A stretch of 19,032 nt of DNA, from contig JAZUKE010000135.1 of NCBI GenBank assembly GCA_045643125.1, positions 1 through 19,032 of the forward strand, written 5' to 3'. Shown one piece after another: positions 1 to 7,050 of this stretch; position 1 is the stretch's first letter, and the number at the start of each line of letters is the position of its first letter. The position numbers and the translations under genes were made by a program. The stretch comes from UBA1206 sp045643125 (GTDB lineage Bacteria > Bacillota > Clostridia > Oscillospirales > CAG-382). Under the pieces are notes generated by a model that ran no database searches, was not told the origin of the DNA, and saw only the letters and a list, made by a program, of their open reading frames with translations.

Positions 1-30
1 GGTGTCAATATACGCGCCCGCTTCGACATC
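1..30 (-). repeat. Start of second internal domain repeat, partner at 571-600
   Basis: Bases 1-30 match 571-600 at 22 of 30 positions in the same frame, and both encode a D-V-x-A-G-A-Y-I-D-T segment. The 570-base period equals one ~190-residue domain. This marks an intragenic tandem duplication cut by the window edge. Confidence 0.75.
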
Positions 31-717
31 AAACCAATGATATTCCGTCAAACCGCTTTCGGCAAAAACAATCCGGCCGACGGCGGTCATAGACGCGCTG
101 CCCTGCTTTTTGAAGAAATCTTTGCTCTGCCGATCGTAAACGCCGACCTCGTCTCCCAGCTTTGCGGGAACGAAATCACGGACGAGATCGTCGCCCTCAT
201 AGATCTGGCAGGAATAAAAACGGATGCCGGTCTGTTCATTGCCGCGCAGACCGACTTGTCCGTTGCGGTTCTGTGCAAAAAGATACAGGGTATTGTTCAA
301 GGTAAACGGTATCCGACCGTGCTTTAAGATGACGGAATTATCGACCTTGACAACTCCTTTATCAAGCTCGACTGTATGGCGACCGTCCGATACGACGCTG
401 CCGTCGGTACCGCCCTCGTTGTAATAGCCGGAATAGATGCCGTCACTGTCGTTCCCTAATGCAAAAGCCGAATGACAATAATCAATATCCCATACGCCGA
501 ACCAATATTCGACTTTGCCCATGACCATAACATCCATAACAACACGGGTATTCTCATTTGGCTTTATTCCCGTGTCGATATAGGCACCTGCACCGACGTC
601 GAGGAATTCGTAGAATGTCGGTTGCGCTTCTTCTTCCGCAGCGGCAGGAATCGCCGCAAACGGGATTATGCTTGCGACCATAATGACCGCCAAAAGTAAA
701 CTTGCGAATTTTTTCAT
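1..717 (-). CDS. Secreted LamG-like repeat protein, 3' end outside window
   Basis: An open frame starts at ATG 717 and reaches base 1 without a stop, so at least 239 residues are encoded and the C-terminus is missing. The first ~28 residues are a signal peptide (MKK, hydrophobic core, AIPAAA cleavage-like end), so the product is exported. The body has features of a concanavalin/LamG-like domain common in Firmicutes surface proteins: AYIDTGIKPNENTRVVMDV near the start, then LYLFAQNRNGQ, FYSCQIYEGDDLVRDFVP and EVGVYD. A second copy begins at the left edge (WFDVEAGAYIDT), so the domain is tandemly repeated about every 190 residues. The start is supported by AAAGGAG at 728-734. Family assignment is by motif recognition only; the ligand, probably a glycan, is unknown. 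Larger versions often carry cell-wall anchors or dockerins, which cannot be judged here. Confidence 0.8.
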   Translation of the reverse strand, partial: MKKFASLLLAVIMVASIIPFAAIPAAAEEEAQPTFYEFLDVGAGAYIDTGIKPNENTRVVMDVMVMGKVEYWFGVWDIDYCHSAFALGNDSDGIYSGYYNEGGTDGSVVSDGRHTVELDKGVVKVDNSVILKHGRIPFTLNNTLYLFAQNRNGQVGLRGNEQTGIRFYSCQIYEGDDLVRDFVPAKLGDEVGVYDRQSKDFFKKQGSASMTAVGRIVFAESGLTEYHWFDVEAGAYIDT

Positions 718-769
718 GTTCAAATCGCTCCTTTATATTTTCGCTTTCGTTTTTACAACATAATTGTGA

Positions 770-784
770 TTATGTAATACATAA
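770..784. promoter_or_regulatory. 15-base palindrome, possible operator
   Basis: TTATGTAATACATAA has two perfect 7-base arms around a single central base. It lies about 55 bases upstream of ATG 717 and overlaps a weak alternative promoter (TTGATA near 798-803 with a TATGTA-like element). Its position suits a repressor or activator site for the LamG-like gene. Function is inferred from symmetry and position only. Confidence 0.35.
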
Positions 785-807
785 CCGTGTAAATAATTGA
801 TATCAAG

Positions 808-915
808 TCATAGTTCATCCCGCCTTTTTTGTTCTTTCATACCTTTATACGAACAAAATGGAAAAAGGTATACAACTTTTTGAAATTTTTTTGAAAAATC
901 TTCAAAAATGGTCAT
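808..915 (-). CDS. Possible 35-residue leader ORF
   Basis: An ATG at 915 opens a frame that stops at TGA 808-810, between the likely promoter at 950-979 and the LamG-like gene. The predicted peptide begins MTIFEDFSKK and ends KRRDEL; it is Lys/Phe-rich with one Cys and no clear signal peptide. The upstream GGGTAACT is only a weak ribosome site, and the gap is AT-rich, so chance is a serious alternative. It resembles no family I recognise. If translated it would be a leader peptide in the 5' untranslated region. Confidence 0.2.
   Translation of the reverse strand: MTIFEDFSKKFQKVVYLFPFCSYKGMKEQKRRDEL
839..871. repeat. Inverted repeat ATACCTTT / AAAGGTAT
   Basis: ATACCTTT at 839-846 is the exact complement of AAAGGTAT at 864-871, with a 17-base loop. 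In the minus-strand leader it could form an 8-bp RNA stem, or it could be a bipartite operator. It is not followed by a T-run, so it is not a terminator. Confidence 0.35.
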
Positions 916-949
916 AGTTACCCAATCCCATAAAAACATATATATATTT

Positions 950-979
950 ATTTTAGCATATTTATATCCGCTTTGTAAA
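950..979 (-). promoter_or_regulatory. Likely promoter of the LamG-like gene
   Basis: On the minus strand, TTTACA (974-979) and TAAAAT (950-955) are separated by 18 bases, a good sigma-A match. It would give a leader of about 225 nucleotides before ATG 717, containing the inverted repeat, palindrome and possible leader ORF. Confidence 0.5.
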
Positions 980-1034
980 TATTAAAAATCCTGAAAATTG
1001 CTTGATTTCAAACTTTTGTTACGGAAAAATTCAC

Positions 1035-1084
1035 AAAAAATGCCGGACCTTTTCCGAACTCCAAAAAAATCGGCAGAAAAGGTC
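1035..1084 (-). terminator. Hairpin with crossed inverted repeats, possible second terminator
   Basis: GACCTTTTC (1046-1054) pairs with GAAAAGGTC (1076-1084), with an inner CCGA/TCGG extension. TGCCG (1041-1045) can instead pair with CGGCA (1071-1075). The two pairings cross, so they are either alternative folds or a pseudoknot. On the minus strand the structure is followed by six T (1040-1035), as in a terminator, and it lies just downstream of the stronger terminator at 1154-1222. Confidence 0.4.
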
Positions 1085-1153
1085 ATTTTGTCATACTTAT
1101 TTTTAAGAAAAACCTTAATATAATTTCAGAAGAAAGTGAGTTGTTGCAAATAG

Positions 1154-1222
1154 CCAAAAAAAGAGGCAGTTAAAAAGTTTGAATTTTTAACTACCATAAA
1201 ATTATTTTCAAACTGCCTCTTT
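1154..1222 (-). terminator. Intrinsic terminator after the dockerin-protein operon
   Basis: AAAGAGGCAGTT (1160-1171) and AACTGCCTCTTT (1211-1222) form a perfect 12-bp stem. On the minus strand the stem runs directly into a T-run (1160-1154). The loop holds a second hairpin, GTTAAAAA/TTTTTAAC (1169-1176 with 1184-1191), competing for part of the outer stem. It lies 53 bases downstream of the stop at 1275. Confidence 0.7.
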
Positions 1223-1274
1223 GTTTGCCCGCAGATAAAGGAGGATTTTTTGATTTTCAATTAGTCGTCGTACC

Positions 1275-2285
1275 TTATCCCGCGTTCCCGGCAAGCGGAT
1301 ATTTGCCCGGGCGCATAGTATAGCGGAGCAGATAGATGGCATCGGAAGAATTGCACACGCCATCGCCGTTCACGTCGCCGTTCTGCGAAACGGGATATTT
1401 GCTTTGCCGCATAGTGTGGCGCAGCAGATATATCGCGTCAGCGGTGTTCACTTCTCCGTCGTCGTTGAAATCGCCTCGTATGCAAGTGTGCGCAGGCTTC
1501 AAAGTGTATCTGACGGACGAAGAAGACGGACTTCCCTCCGCGGTATAATCGTCAAGCCTGCTGCCGCCTACGGTACGGTTGACGGCTCTGAATCCGTCTC
1601 CCGCTTCGAGCGTGATACATCCGGCGCTTCCTTCGAGTTTCAGCCCGTATGAAGAACCGTGAAGCCATATACAAACGTCATCCGAAACTGCCGTAAAATC
1701 TCCGCTGCCGCCGATAACGACGTCGCCTCCGGCGTAAACGCAGTTGTAATCCGCACCTTTGGCTTTCAGCTTGACTTCTCCTTTACCCGCAAACGAAACG
1801 CCACCGTTCGTTGCTCCTATGCAGCAGCCGTTCGTGCTGCTTACGTCGAACGTGCCGTCAAGCGAAATGACGACGCTGCCGCTCTTTGATCTCACCGCGC
1901 TGTATGACCCGGCATTTGCAGAAACGACCTTAAGGCTTCCGCTCCCCGTGACGGTCAGATTCCCTTCCGCTGATATCAGATTATCTTTTGTATCGGATAA
2001 AACGCTATTTTCGCCGACGCAGTTGATCGTAACGTCGCCGCCGCAGTAGATTATCTGCGGGCAGGTGATGCCGTCAAGCGTTATCGTTTTGCTTTGTGCG
2101 TCCCAAGACCAACAAGCCCCCGAAATATCCGTTTCAAGATGACTTTCCTTATACCAATTTCCCTGAATGAACAGCGTGTCCGGATCGTTCGTATCTTCAG
2201 CGGCTCCGAAAACGGTAAATGCAAAGAAAGGTACGCATAAAGACAAGCATAAAAGCAGCGCAATTTTTTTCACATTTGTTTTCAT
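1275..2285 (-). CDS. Secreted beta-helix protein with C-terminal type I dockerin
   Basis: The 336-residue product has a signal peptide (MKTNVKK, hydrophobic core, ending near residue 29). Residues ~35-260 are short Gly/Ser/Val-rich beta repeats (GGDVTI, EGNLTVTGSG, SGSVVI, GGDVVIGGSG), typical of right-handed beta-helix or Cthe_2159-type carbohydrate-binding proteins. Residues 268-336 are a type I dockerin: two Ca-binding loops, DFNDDGEVNTAD and DVNGDGVCNSSD, each followed by AIYLLR-TM. Dockerins attach proteins to cohesin-bearing scaffolds, so the product may join a cellulosome-like complex or the cell surface. No catalytic residues are visible. Its ATG overlaps the YitT stop (ATGA, 2282-2285), implying translational coupling, an unusual partner for a dockerin protein. 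Confidence is high for the dockerin and moderate for the fold. Confidence 0.88.
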   Translation of the reverse strand: MKTNVKKIALLLCLSLCVPFFAFTVFGAAEDTNDPDTLFIQGNWYKESHLETDISGACWSWDAQSKTITLDGITCPQIIYCGGDVTINCVGENSVLSDTKDNLISAEGNLTVTGSGSLKVVSANAGSYSAVRSKSGSVVISLDGTFDVSSTNGCCIGATNGGVSFAGKGEVKLKAKGADYNCVYAGGDVVIGGSGDFTAVSDDVCIWLHGSSYGLKLEGSAGCITLEAGDGFRAVNRTVGGSRLDDYTAEGSPSSSSVRYTLKPAHTCIRGDFNDDGEVNTADAIYLLRHTMRQSKYPVSQNGDVNGDGVCNSSDAIYLLRYTMRPGKYPLAGNAG

Positions 2286-3136
2286 TGCCTGAATCCCTTG
2301 CCGATGATCTCGCTCGTATTTGTAATGAACGTGAACGCGCTTGGATCGATCTCTTTCACTTTTCTTTTGAGTCCGAGTGCTTCACCTCTGCGGCAGGCGA
2401 CCATTACGAGCTTTTTCGGCGTATGCGTAAACGCGCCCTCGGCGTCCGATACGGTCACGCCGTGGTGCATCACGTTCATAATGTAGTCGCTGATCTTTTC
2501 GCTTTCGGAAGTCACGATGATAAAGAGCTTGCAGAGATTGAGGTTTTCAATGAACATATCTATCGCCGTGGTCTTTATTATAAGCCCCATAAGCGAATAC
2601 ATACCCGTTTTGACACCGAATACCCAGAACGACGACGCGGTTATCACGGCATCGCAGACGAGCAGTGATTTGCCGATATCAATGTCGGTATACTTTCGCA
2701 GTATCATCGCCGTGATATCGGTGCCGCCCGACGATGCGCCCGCGTTGAAGATAAGCGACGAGCCGAGCGCCGAAAGCAGCATTGCGTACAGCAGTTCAAG
2801 GAACGGCTCGTTCGTGAACGGAGTTTCCATCGGGACGATATTTTCAAGGACGACCGTCCCCACCGAAAACAGCAGGCTCGAATAGACCGTTTTTACGCCG
2901 AACGAATTGCCGACGAAGGCAAAGCCGAGGATGAGCAGCAGAACGTTGAGTATCAGGACGAAAGTCCCGGGAGACAGTCCCGGAATAAGGTCACCGAATA
3001 TCAGCGAAAGACCGCTCACGCCGCCGGTGGTGAAATTGTTGGGGAATTTGAAAAAGTAAACGCCGCCCGTCAGCATCAGAGTGCCGACGGTAACGAGAAA
3101 ATAATCTTTTAATTCTGTCTTTACTTTTGACTTCAT
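2282..3136 (-). CDS. YitT-family membrane protein (YitT_membrane + DUF2179)
   Basis: The 284-residue protein has about five or six hydrophobic membrane segments in residues ~12-200, then a soluble C-terminal domain of ~80 residues. Family hallmarks are FPNNFTTGGVSGLSLI near residue 31, the Gly/Ser-rich NAGASSGGTDITAMIL near 131, and a C-terminal DUF2179 part with VMHHGVTV and PSAFTFITNTSEIIGKGF. YitT proteins are widespread in Firmicutes and probably transport an unknown solute. The length is normal for the family. The start ATG overlaps the oxidoreductase stop (ATGA) and its stop overlaps the dockerin-gene start, so it is the middle gene of a tightly coupled trio. Confidence 0.93.
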   Translation of the reverse strand: MKSKVKTELKDYFLVTVGTLMLTGGVYFFKFPNNFTTGGVSGLSLIFGDLIPGLSPGTFVLILNVLLLILGFAFVGNSFGVKTVYSSLLFSVGTVVLENIVPMETPFTNEPFLELLYAMLLSALGSSLIFNAGASSGGTDITAMILRKYTDIDIGKSLLVCDAVITASSFWVFGVKTGMYSLMGLIIKTTAIDMFIENLNLCKLFIIVTSESEKISDYIMNVMHHGVTVSDAEGAFTHTPKKLVMVACRRGEALGLKRKVKEIDPSAFTFITNTSEIIGKGFRQ

Positions 3137-4218
3137 TTTTTGAAAGTGAAGGTGTAGTCGAAATCGGGATTCTGTCTGTGAGCTTCGCGGGTAACGGCTA
3201 TCTGCTGACGTACCTGCTCGGGACGTACCTCGTGAGGTATGCCTTCGTCAAGCAAACGGTAGATCATATCGTAGTAGATCCTTACGGCAGCGATGAACGG
3301 AGCCTGCGGATCGCCGTCCCAGCTTTCCTCATACCATTTGAGCTTTTCGCCGCAGTATGCGGGGAGCTTTTCGGGCGTCGTATAATACGCGCCGACGACG
3401 TTATGCTGTTCGGGTGCTTCTTCGGTCTTGAAATACTTCCAGTCTATATGCGACATAGAGCCTTTGAGCGTACCGTTGGAGCCCTGGATCTTATAGGTAT
3501 AGAGCGGATAAGCGTCGGAAGACGAGATCTCGAGGTCGATAAGCGGTTTTCCTGGAGCGGTAAGGATGAGCTTGCAGTAGTCTTCGGCGTCGCCGAACAC
3601 GTTGAGGTTGTCCATCTTGCAGAATACGTTCGGCATACCGTCGTACATATCAAGAAGATTGAGTGCCTGGTCAAGAGGATGAGGGCCGGTGTTGGCAAGT
3701 GCGCCGCCGTTGTTCGCAAGGAGGCACTGCCAGTCCCAGCGTCTTGCGTAGCCGTTGAACTGAATGCTGATCTGATTGAGTCTGCCGAGGACTCCGCTTG
3801 CGATTATTTCTTTGACTTTGAGGAAATACGCGGCAAAGCGGGACTGCTGGAATATGAGCATCTTGCAGCCGTTCTTTTCGGCGGTCGCTTTGAGGATGTC
3901 GAACTGCTCGACTGTCGGGACGAACGGTTTTTCGGTAAGGACGTTGAAGCCATGCTCAAACAGATCCTTCGTAATGTCGTAATGGAGATAACTCGGTGTG
4001 GAGTTGACTACAAGATCAATGTCTTTTCTGCCGAAAAGCTGTTTGTAATCATCGTAAACGTCGCAGCCGTATTCAACTGCGGCTCTTTCGCGGCGTTCCT
4101 TGATGGGATCGACTACGGCAACGACCTTGAATCTTTCGGTATCGGTTTTGAGGTGCAGACCGTGGATGTCTCTGCCGCTTCTTCCCTGACCGAGGATGGC
4201 TATATTGAATTGTTTCAT
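3133..4218 (-). CDS. Gfo/Idh/MocA-family NAD(P)-dependent oxidoreductase
   Basis: The 361-residue product has an N-terminal Rossmann fold with the glycine motif ILGQGRSG (residues 8-15) and the family signature TEKPFV (E96-K97-P98), where the Lys is the usual catalytic residue. GGALANTGPHPLDQAL follows, with H180 and D183 at the positions usual for the second catalytic region. These cytosolic enzymes oxidise or reduce sugars, inositols or related polyols; the substrate cannot be read here. The length is typical. GAAAGGA at 4231-4237 is a usable though slightly distant ribosome site. It is the first gene of a three-gene unit with a promoter at 4252-4280. The sugar-dehydrogenase family fits the carbohydrate theme of the window, but its link to YitT is unexplained. 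Confidence 0.93.
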   Translation of the reverse strand: MKQFNIAILGQGRSGRDIHGLHLKTDTERFKVVAVVDPIKERRERAAVEYGCDVYDDYKQLFGRKDIDLVVNSTPSYLHYDITKDLFEHGFNVLTEKPFVPTVEQFDILKATAEKNGCKMLIFQQSRFAAYFLKVKEIIASGVLGRLNQISIQFNGYARRWDWQCLLANNGGALANTGPHPLDQALNLLDMYDGMPNVFCKMDNLNVFGDAEDYCKLILTAPGKPLIDLEISSSDAYPLYTYKIQGSNGTLKGSMSHIDWKYFKTEEAPEQHNVVGAYYTTPEKLPAYCGEKLKWYEESWDGDPQAPFIAAVRIYYDMIYRLLDEGIPHEVRPEQVRQQIAVTREAHRQNPDFDYTFTFKK

Positions 4219-4251
4219 ACAGAGTCACTTTCCTTTCGTTTTGTTTCTCTC

Positions 4252-4280
4252 ATTATAAACCGAACGAAGCAAAAAGTAAA
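4252..4280 (-). promoter_or_regulatory. Sigma-A promoter of the oxidoreductase-YitT-dockerin operon
   Basis: TTTACT (4275-4280) and TATAAT (4252-4257) on the minus strand are separated by exactly 17 bases. Transcription would start near 4245, giving a ~25-base leader. It separates this unit from the gerA unit upstream. Confidence 0.75.
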
Positions 4281-4299
4281 GTATCTGTTTTCATTTTTT

Positions 4300-4926
4300 T
4301 CAGTTTATTTCCCTTTTGTCGGTAAATACGTCGGGATAATCGTTTTCAGATATTTCGTGCGGCGCAAAGTAAAATGCTATTCCGTCTTTTACAAGATAAA
4401 ACCGCGAAAAATCGGTTTTCGATATTATGAGTGGTTCGATATTGTCCTTATATTCGGCAGTTCCTTCGCTTTGTCTTTTCAGCGCTTCTTCCGTGAAAAA
4501 CGATACGAGTCTGTCGCGGTCGCTTCTCTTATAAAAATCGCGGAAGCACATAATCCTTTTGTCGTCCTTTGACCAGACCTGCGACAGTCTCACCGTCACG
4601 CTTTTGCGCTTTCCGTCGAACGTGTGAGAATCAAGGATGATCGAAAGATATCTTTCGTCTTCAAACGTATTGACGTATTTCAGCACGCAGCCGAACGGTA
4701 CGAAAGACTCATTTTTCGCTTTTGCCGACGCTTTTTTGACGATCACACGCTTTATATACTTTTCAAAATTATCGGCGACGTCGGAATAAAGAGCCGACAC
4801 GGAATCGAACTCTTTTGTCATTTCGGGAAAAGTGATATTCGATTTTGCAAGCAGGATGCCGTTTTCGTCCTTATATTCGTTTTTTATGACTTTTGTGCCT
4901 TTGATTATGCTTTCCATACTTTTCAC
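4300..4926 (-). CDS. DUF3298/RsiV-like soluble protein coupled to gerA unit
   Basis: The 208-residue product has a C-terminal part matching the DUF3298 pattern seen in RsiV and PdaC-like proteins: FYLVKDGIAFYFAPHEISEN near residues 178-197, preceded by EEAL and a TDFSRF segment. The middle (YLSIILDSHTFDGKR) fits the beta-rich part of that fold. Family members usually carry a signal peptide or membrane anchor; none is visible, so this copy may be cytosolic, or in the forespore. GTG 4926 overlaps the previous stop (GTGA), while ATG 4917 (MESII) gives a 205-residue alternative. It is the last gene of the gerA unit. A role in germination is inferred from position only. Confidence 0.7.
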   Translation of the reverse strand: MKSMESIIKGTKVIKNEYKDENGILLAKSNITFPEMTKEFDSVSALYSDVADNFEKYIKRVIVKKASAKAKNESFVPFGCVLKYVNTFEDERYLSIILDSHTFDGKRKSVTVRLSQVWSKDDKRIMCFRDFYKRSDRDRLVSFFTEEALKRQSEGTAEYKDNIEPLIISKTDFSRFYLVKDGIAFYFAPHEISENDYPDVFTDKREIN

Positions 4927-5513
4927 CCGTTTTCATTATATGTGCCGTCATCTTGTTTCTTGAACACGGAAAGGGACGAAAACAACGCCGAAAGCGTGCA
5001 GAACGAAGACGCGTAAGCGAAAATTTCGGCAAAAATACCGCCGCATATCCCGAATATCACGCCTATGAGAAAGCCGCAGAAAAGCGGGATGAGCGTTTTG
5101 AAAAAGCCGCAGCAAGTACATTTTGCACAAGAAAGCGCCGAAAGCAGGACGGTGACGTAACGGACTTTGCCGTGGAAGACGGCGGGTTCTTCACGGAAAA
5201 CAAGACAGAGTACGAGGAACAGAAACGAGAGAGCGGATATCACCGACGAAGCACGCATTATTCCTTTTCTGCCGAAAAGAGCCGATGCGAATGACGTAAG
5301 GCAAAGGAAAACACCCGTTTTTACGCCGAAAAGGATCGAAAAAGCGTATATCGCACCGACATATACCGTCACCGTAAGGTAATCGGCAAAGACGGTATTT
5401 CTTATCGTGTAAAGGATGCAGAACAGTATAAAAAAACACAAAAACGGAACAAGGCAGTCTTTGCCGAATGTGAAAGATGCCGTGGATGAAAGGATCAGAA
5501 GAGGCAGAAACAT
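4923..5513 (-). CDS. Unknown polytopic membrane protein in gerA unit
   Basis: I do not recognise the family. The product of about 196 residues is strongly hydrophobic with around six membrane segments and short loops. A Cys-rich stretch (SCAKCTCCGFF, near residues 128-138) lies between segments and further Cys occur in later ones, which could bind metal or form disulfides. The C-terminus (KKQDDGTYNENG) is polar. ATG 5513 is preferred because AAAGGA lies nine bases upstream inside the gerA end; GTG 5516 adds one residue. It overlaps gerA at the start and the DUF3298-like gene at the end, so the three are likely translated together. Given GerA, it may be a receptor partner or spore membrane protein. 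Confidence 0.7.
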   Translation of the reverse strand: MFLPLLILSSTASFTFGKDCLVPFLCFFILFCILYTIRNTVFADYLTVTVYVGAIYAFSILFGVKTGVFLCLTSFASALFGRKGIMRASSVISALSFLFLVLCLVFREEPAVFHGKVRYVTVLLSALSCAKCTCCGFFKTLIPLFCGFLIGVIFGICGGIFAEIFAYASSFCTLSALFSSLSVFKKQDDGTYNENG

Positions 5514-6931
5514 CACATTTTTTCCTTTCTGCCGAGTACTTTCTGCGGTATCGAGAGGATGAAATCCTCCATTCCGCGTTTTCTGAACGGGGTAATCGGG
5601 CTCATATAGGGTACGTCAAGTTCCGCTTTGGCGCAAAGCCCGCAAAGAACGGCAGAAGAAACGGTGACAAGCCCGGCAAAGCCCGCGATCTCCGACACGA
5701 TAAGAAACATAAGCCGAAGCAGTACGGTGGCGTTCATATACACGGGCACGACGAAATTCGCCACCGCCGATATCGCTATGACGAGTATCACGGAGGTGGA
5801 CGCTATCCCCGCTTTCGTCGCGGCGTCGCCGATGATAATGGAGCCGACTATGCCGACCGCGTCGCCGACGGTACGCGGCATCCTTATGCCGACCTCGCGG
5901 AGCATTTCAAATATAATCAGCATCACGAGAAGCTCGACGAAGAGCGACACGGGAATGTCTTTTCTGAGGTCTTCGATTATATGATATATCGACTCCGGCA
6001 TAAGTTCCTTTCGTTTTTCAACGAGAATGAGATATATCGACGGCAGATAAAGTGCCGTGAGCAGCGACAAAAAGCGCAACGCCCTCATAAACGTGGCGTA
6101 ATAAGGAGTACGCAGGTAGTCCTCGGCAGACTGGATGGCTTCGATGAAAACGAAAGGTGCCGTAACGACGAAAGGCGAGCCGTCGCAGATTATCGCCACT
6201 CTTCCTGCTGCAAGCAGGCTTGCCGCCTTATCGACCTTTTCTGTCGAGCCGAACGACGGAAAGAAACCGTATTTTTTATCTCTTATAAGCTGTTCCACGT
6301 TTCCGCTGTCAACTATCACTGACGCGGTTATTCTTTTCAGCTTTTCTCTCGAAACGGCTATTGCCTTTTCGCTCGCTCTGCCTTTGATGTAAAGCAGCGC
6401 TATCCTCGTGTTGCTCACGCTTCCTTTTGTGAAATTTTCGCATTTCAGTTCCGGTGAGCGAATTATTCTGCGAAGCAGGCATATATTCTTTTCAAGGTCT
6501 TCCACAAAACCCGCCTGCGGGCCTTTTGTGGTTATATCCGTCTCGGATTTGCCGGACGAACGTCCGAAATACGAATCCGCAGAGCAGACGACTGTGTAAA
6601 GTTTTCCGTTATCGAGAGACACGAAAGCGTTGCCGGTACAGAGCGACGCGCATATTTCGTCGATGTTATCACATTGTTTTATCACGGAAGCCGTGATGAC
6701 GTTTTCAAAGCCGTCGAAGTGCGAAAAATCGCCGTACAGAAAAAGCGGTTTGAGTATCCGTTCCGCAATATAGTTCTTGTCGGCAAGCTCCCTTATCGCG
6801 CAAACGAATCCTTCGGCATTTTCAAAGGCAAATTCGCGCATAATAAAGTCCGAACACGAAGCAAAACGGTTTGTTATATCGGTTTTAAGTTCATTGATAT
6901 CCGTATTTATCACCGTTGTTATTTTTTTCAA
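5513..6931 (-). CDS. GerA-family spore germination receptor A subunit
   Basis: The 472-residue protein matches the GerA/SpoVAF family. The soluble N-terminal half has GPQAGFVEDLEKNICLLRR and the family core FGSTEKVDKAASLL (GSTEK at residues 228-232), followed by GRVAIICDGSPFVVTAPF. Membrane segments start near residue 275 (RALRFLSLLTALYLPSIYLI) and include GSIIIGDAATKAGIAS. Family members sit in the inner spore membrane and sense germinants or amplify the signal. No GerB or GerC partner is adjacent; two uncharacterised genes follow instead. The start is uncertain: TTG 6931 is used, but GAGGGA at 6947-6952 is 15 bases away and an eight-T run intervenes. No sigma-G-type promoter was recognised. 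Length is near normal, perhaps short at the N-terminus. Confidence 0.93.
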   Translation of the reverse strand: MKKITTVINTDINELKTDITNRFASCSDFIMREFAFENAEGFVCAIRELADKNYIAERILKPLFLYGDFSHFDGFENVITASVIKQCDNIDEICASLCTGNAFVSLDNGKLYTVVCSADSYFGRSSGKSETDITTKGPQAGFVEDLEKNICLLRRIIRSPELKCENFTKGSVSNTRIALLYIKGRASEKAIAVSREKLKRITASVIVDSGNVEQLIRDKKYGFFPSFGSTEKVDKAASLLAAGRVAIICDGSPFVVTAPFVFIEAIQSAEDYLRTPYYATFMRALRFLSLLTALYLPSIYLILVEKRKELMPESIYHIIEDLRKDIPVSLFVELLVMLIIFEMLREVGIRMPRTVGDAVGIVGSIIIGDAATKAGIASTSVILVIAISAVANFVVPVYMNATVLLRLMFLIVSEIAGFAGLVTVSSAVLCGLCAKAELDVPYMSPITPFRKRGMEDFILSIPQKVLGRKEKM

Positions 6932-6975
6932 ATCAAAAAAAATTATTCCCTCAAAAAATATTAACTTCTTTGCTA

Positions 6976-7004
6976 TTGACAGTTCGCAAGAAGATATATA
7001 TAAT
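6976..7004 (+). promoter_or_regulatory. Consensus sigma-A promoter of the lipoprotein operon
   Basis: TTGACA (6976-6981) and TATAAT (6999-7004) with a 17-base spacer match consensus exactly. Transcription would start near 7011, 40 bases before ATG 7051, which excludes the upstream in-frame extension of the first gene. It faces away from gerA. Confidence 0.9.
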
Positions 7005-7050
7005 AGTAGACGTGATAAATGGTCTATGTAATAACAGAGGTATATTCAAT

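Larger units (their letters stand above)
718..1274. other. AT-rich intergenic region of 557 bases
   Basis: This gap separates the dockerin-protein operon (ending at 1275) from the start of the LamG-like gene (717), both on the minus strand. It holds, in minus-strand order, a strong hairpin terminator (1154-1222), a second hairpin with crossed inverted repeats (1035-1084), a promoter-like pair (950-979), a possible 35-codon leader ORF (808-915), a spaced inverted repeat (839-871), a 15-base palindrome (770-784) and the ribosome site at 728-734. No RNA family was recognised. Confidence 0.6.

Noticed and set aside
1237..1246. Perfect ribosome site AAAGGAGGAT on the plus strand with no gene
   Set aside because: The only nearby start (TTG) stops after four codons, and the next plus-strand frames are shadows of the dockerin gene. 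Probably chance, or a decayed remnant.
3127..4572. 481-codon open frame on the plus strand
   Set aside because: It is antisense to the oxidoreductase and the DUF3298-like gene, which have clear family motifs, ribosome sites and operon structure. The plus-strand translation shows no domain.
5477..6322. 281-codon plus-strand frame
   Set aside because: Antisense to gerA; the translation is charged low-quality sequence with no family features.
6916..7050. In-frame N-terminal extension of the SGNH-like gene
   Set aside because: It crosses the consensus promoter at 6976-7004, lacks a ribosome site and would bury the lipoprotein signal that starts at ATG 7051.
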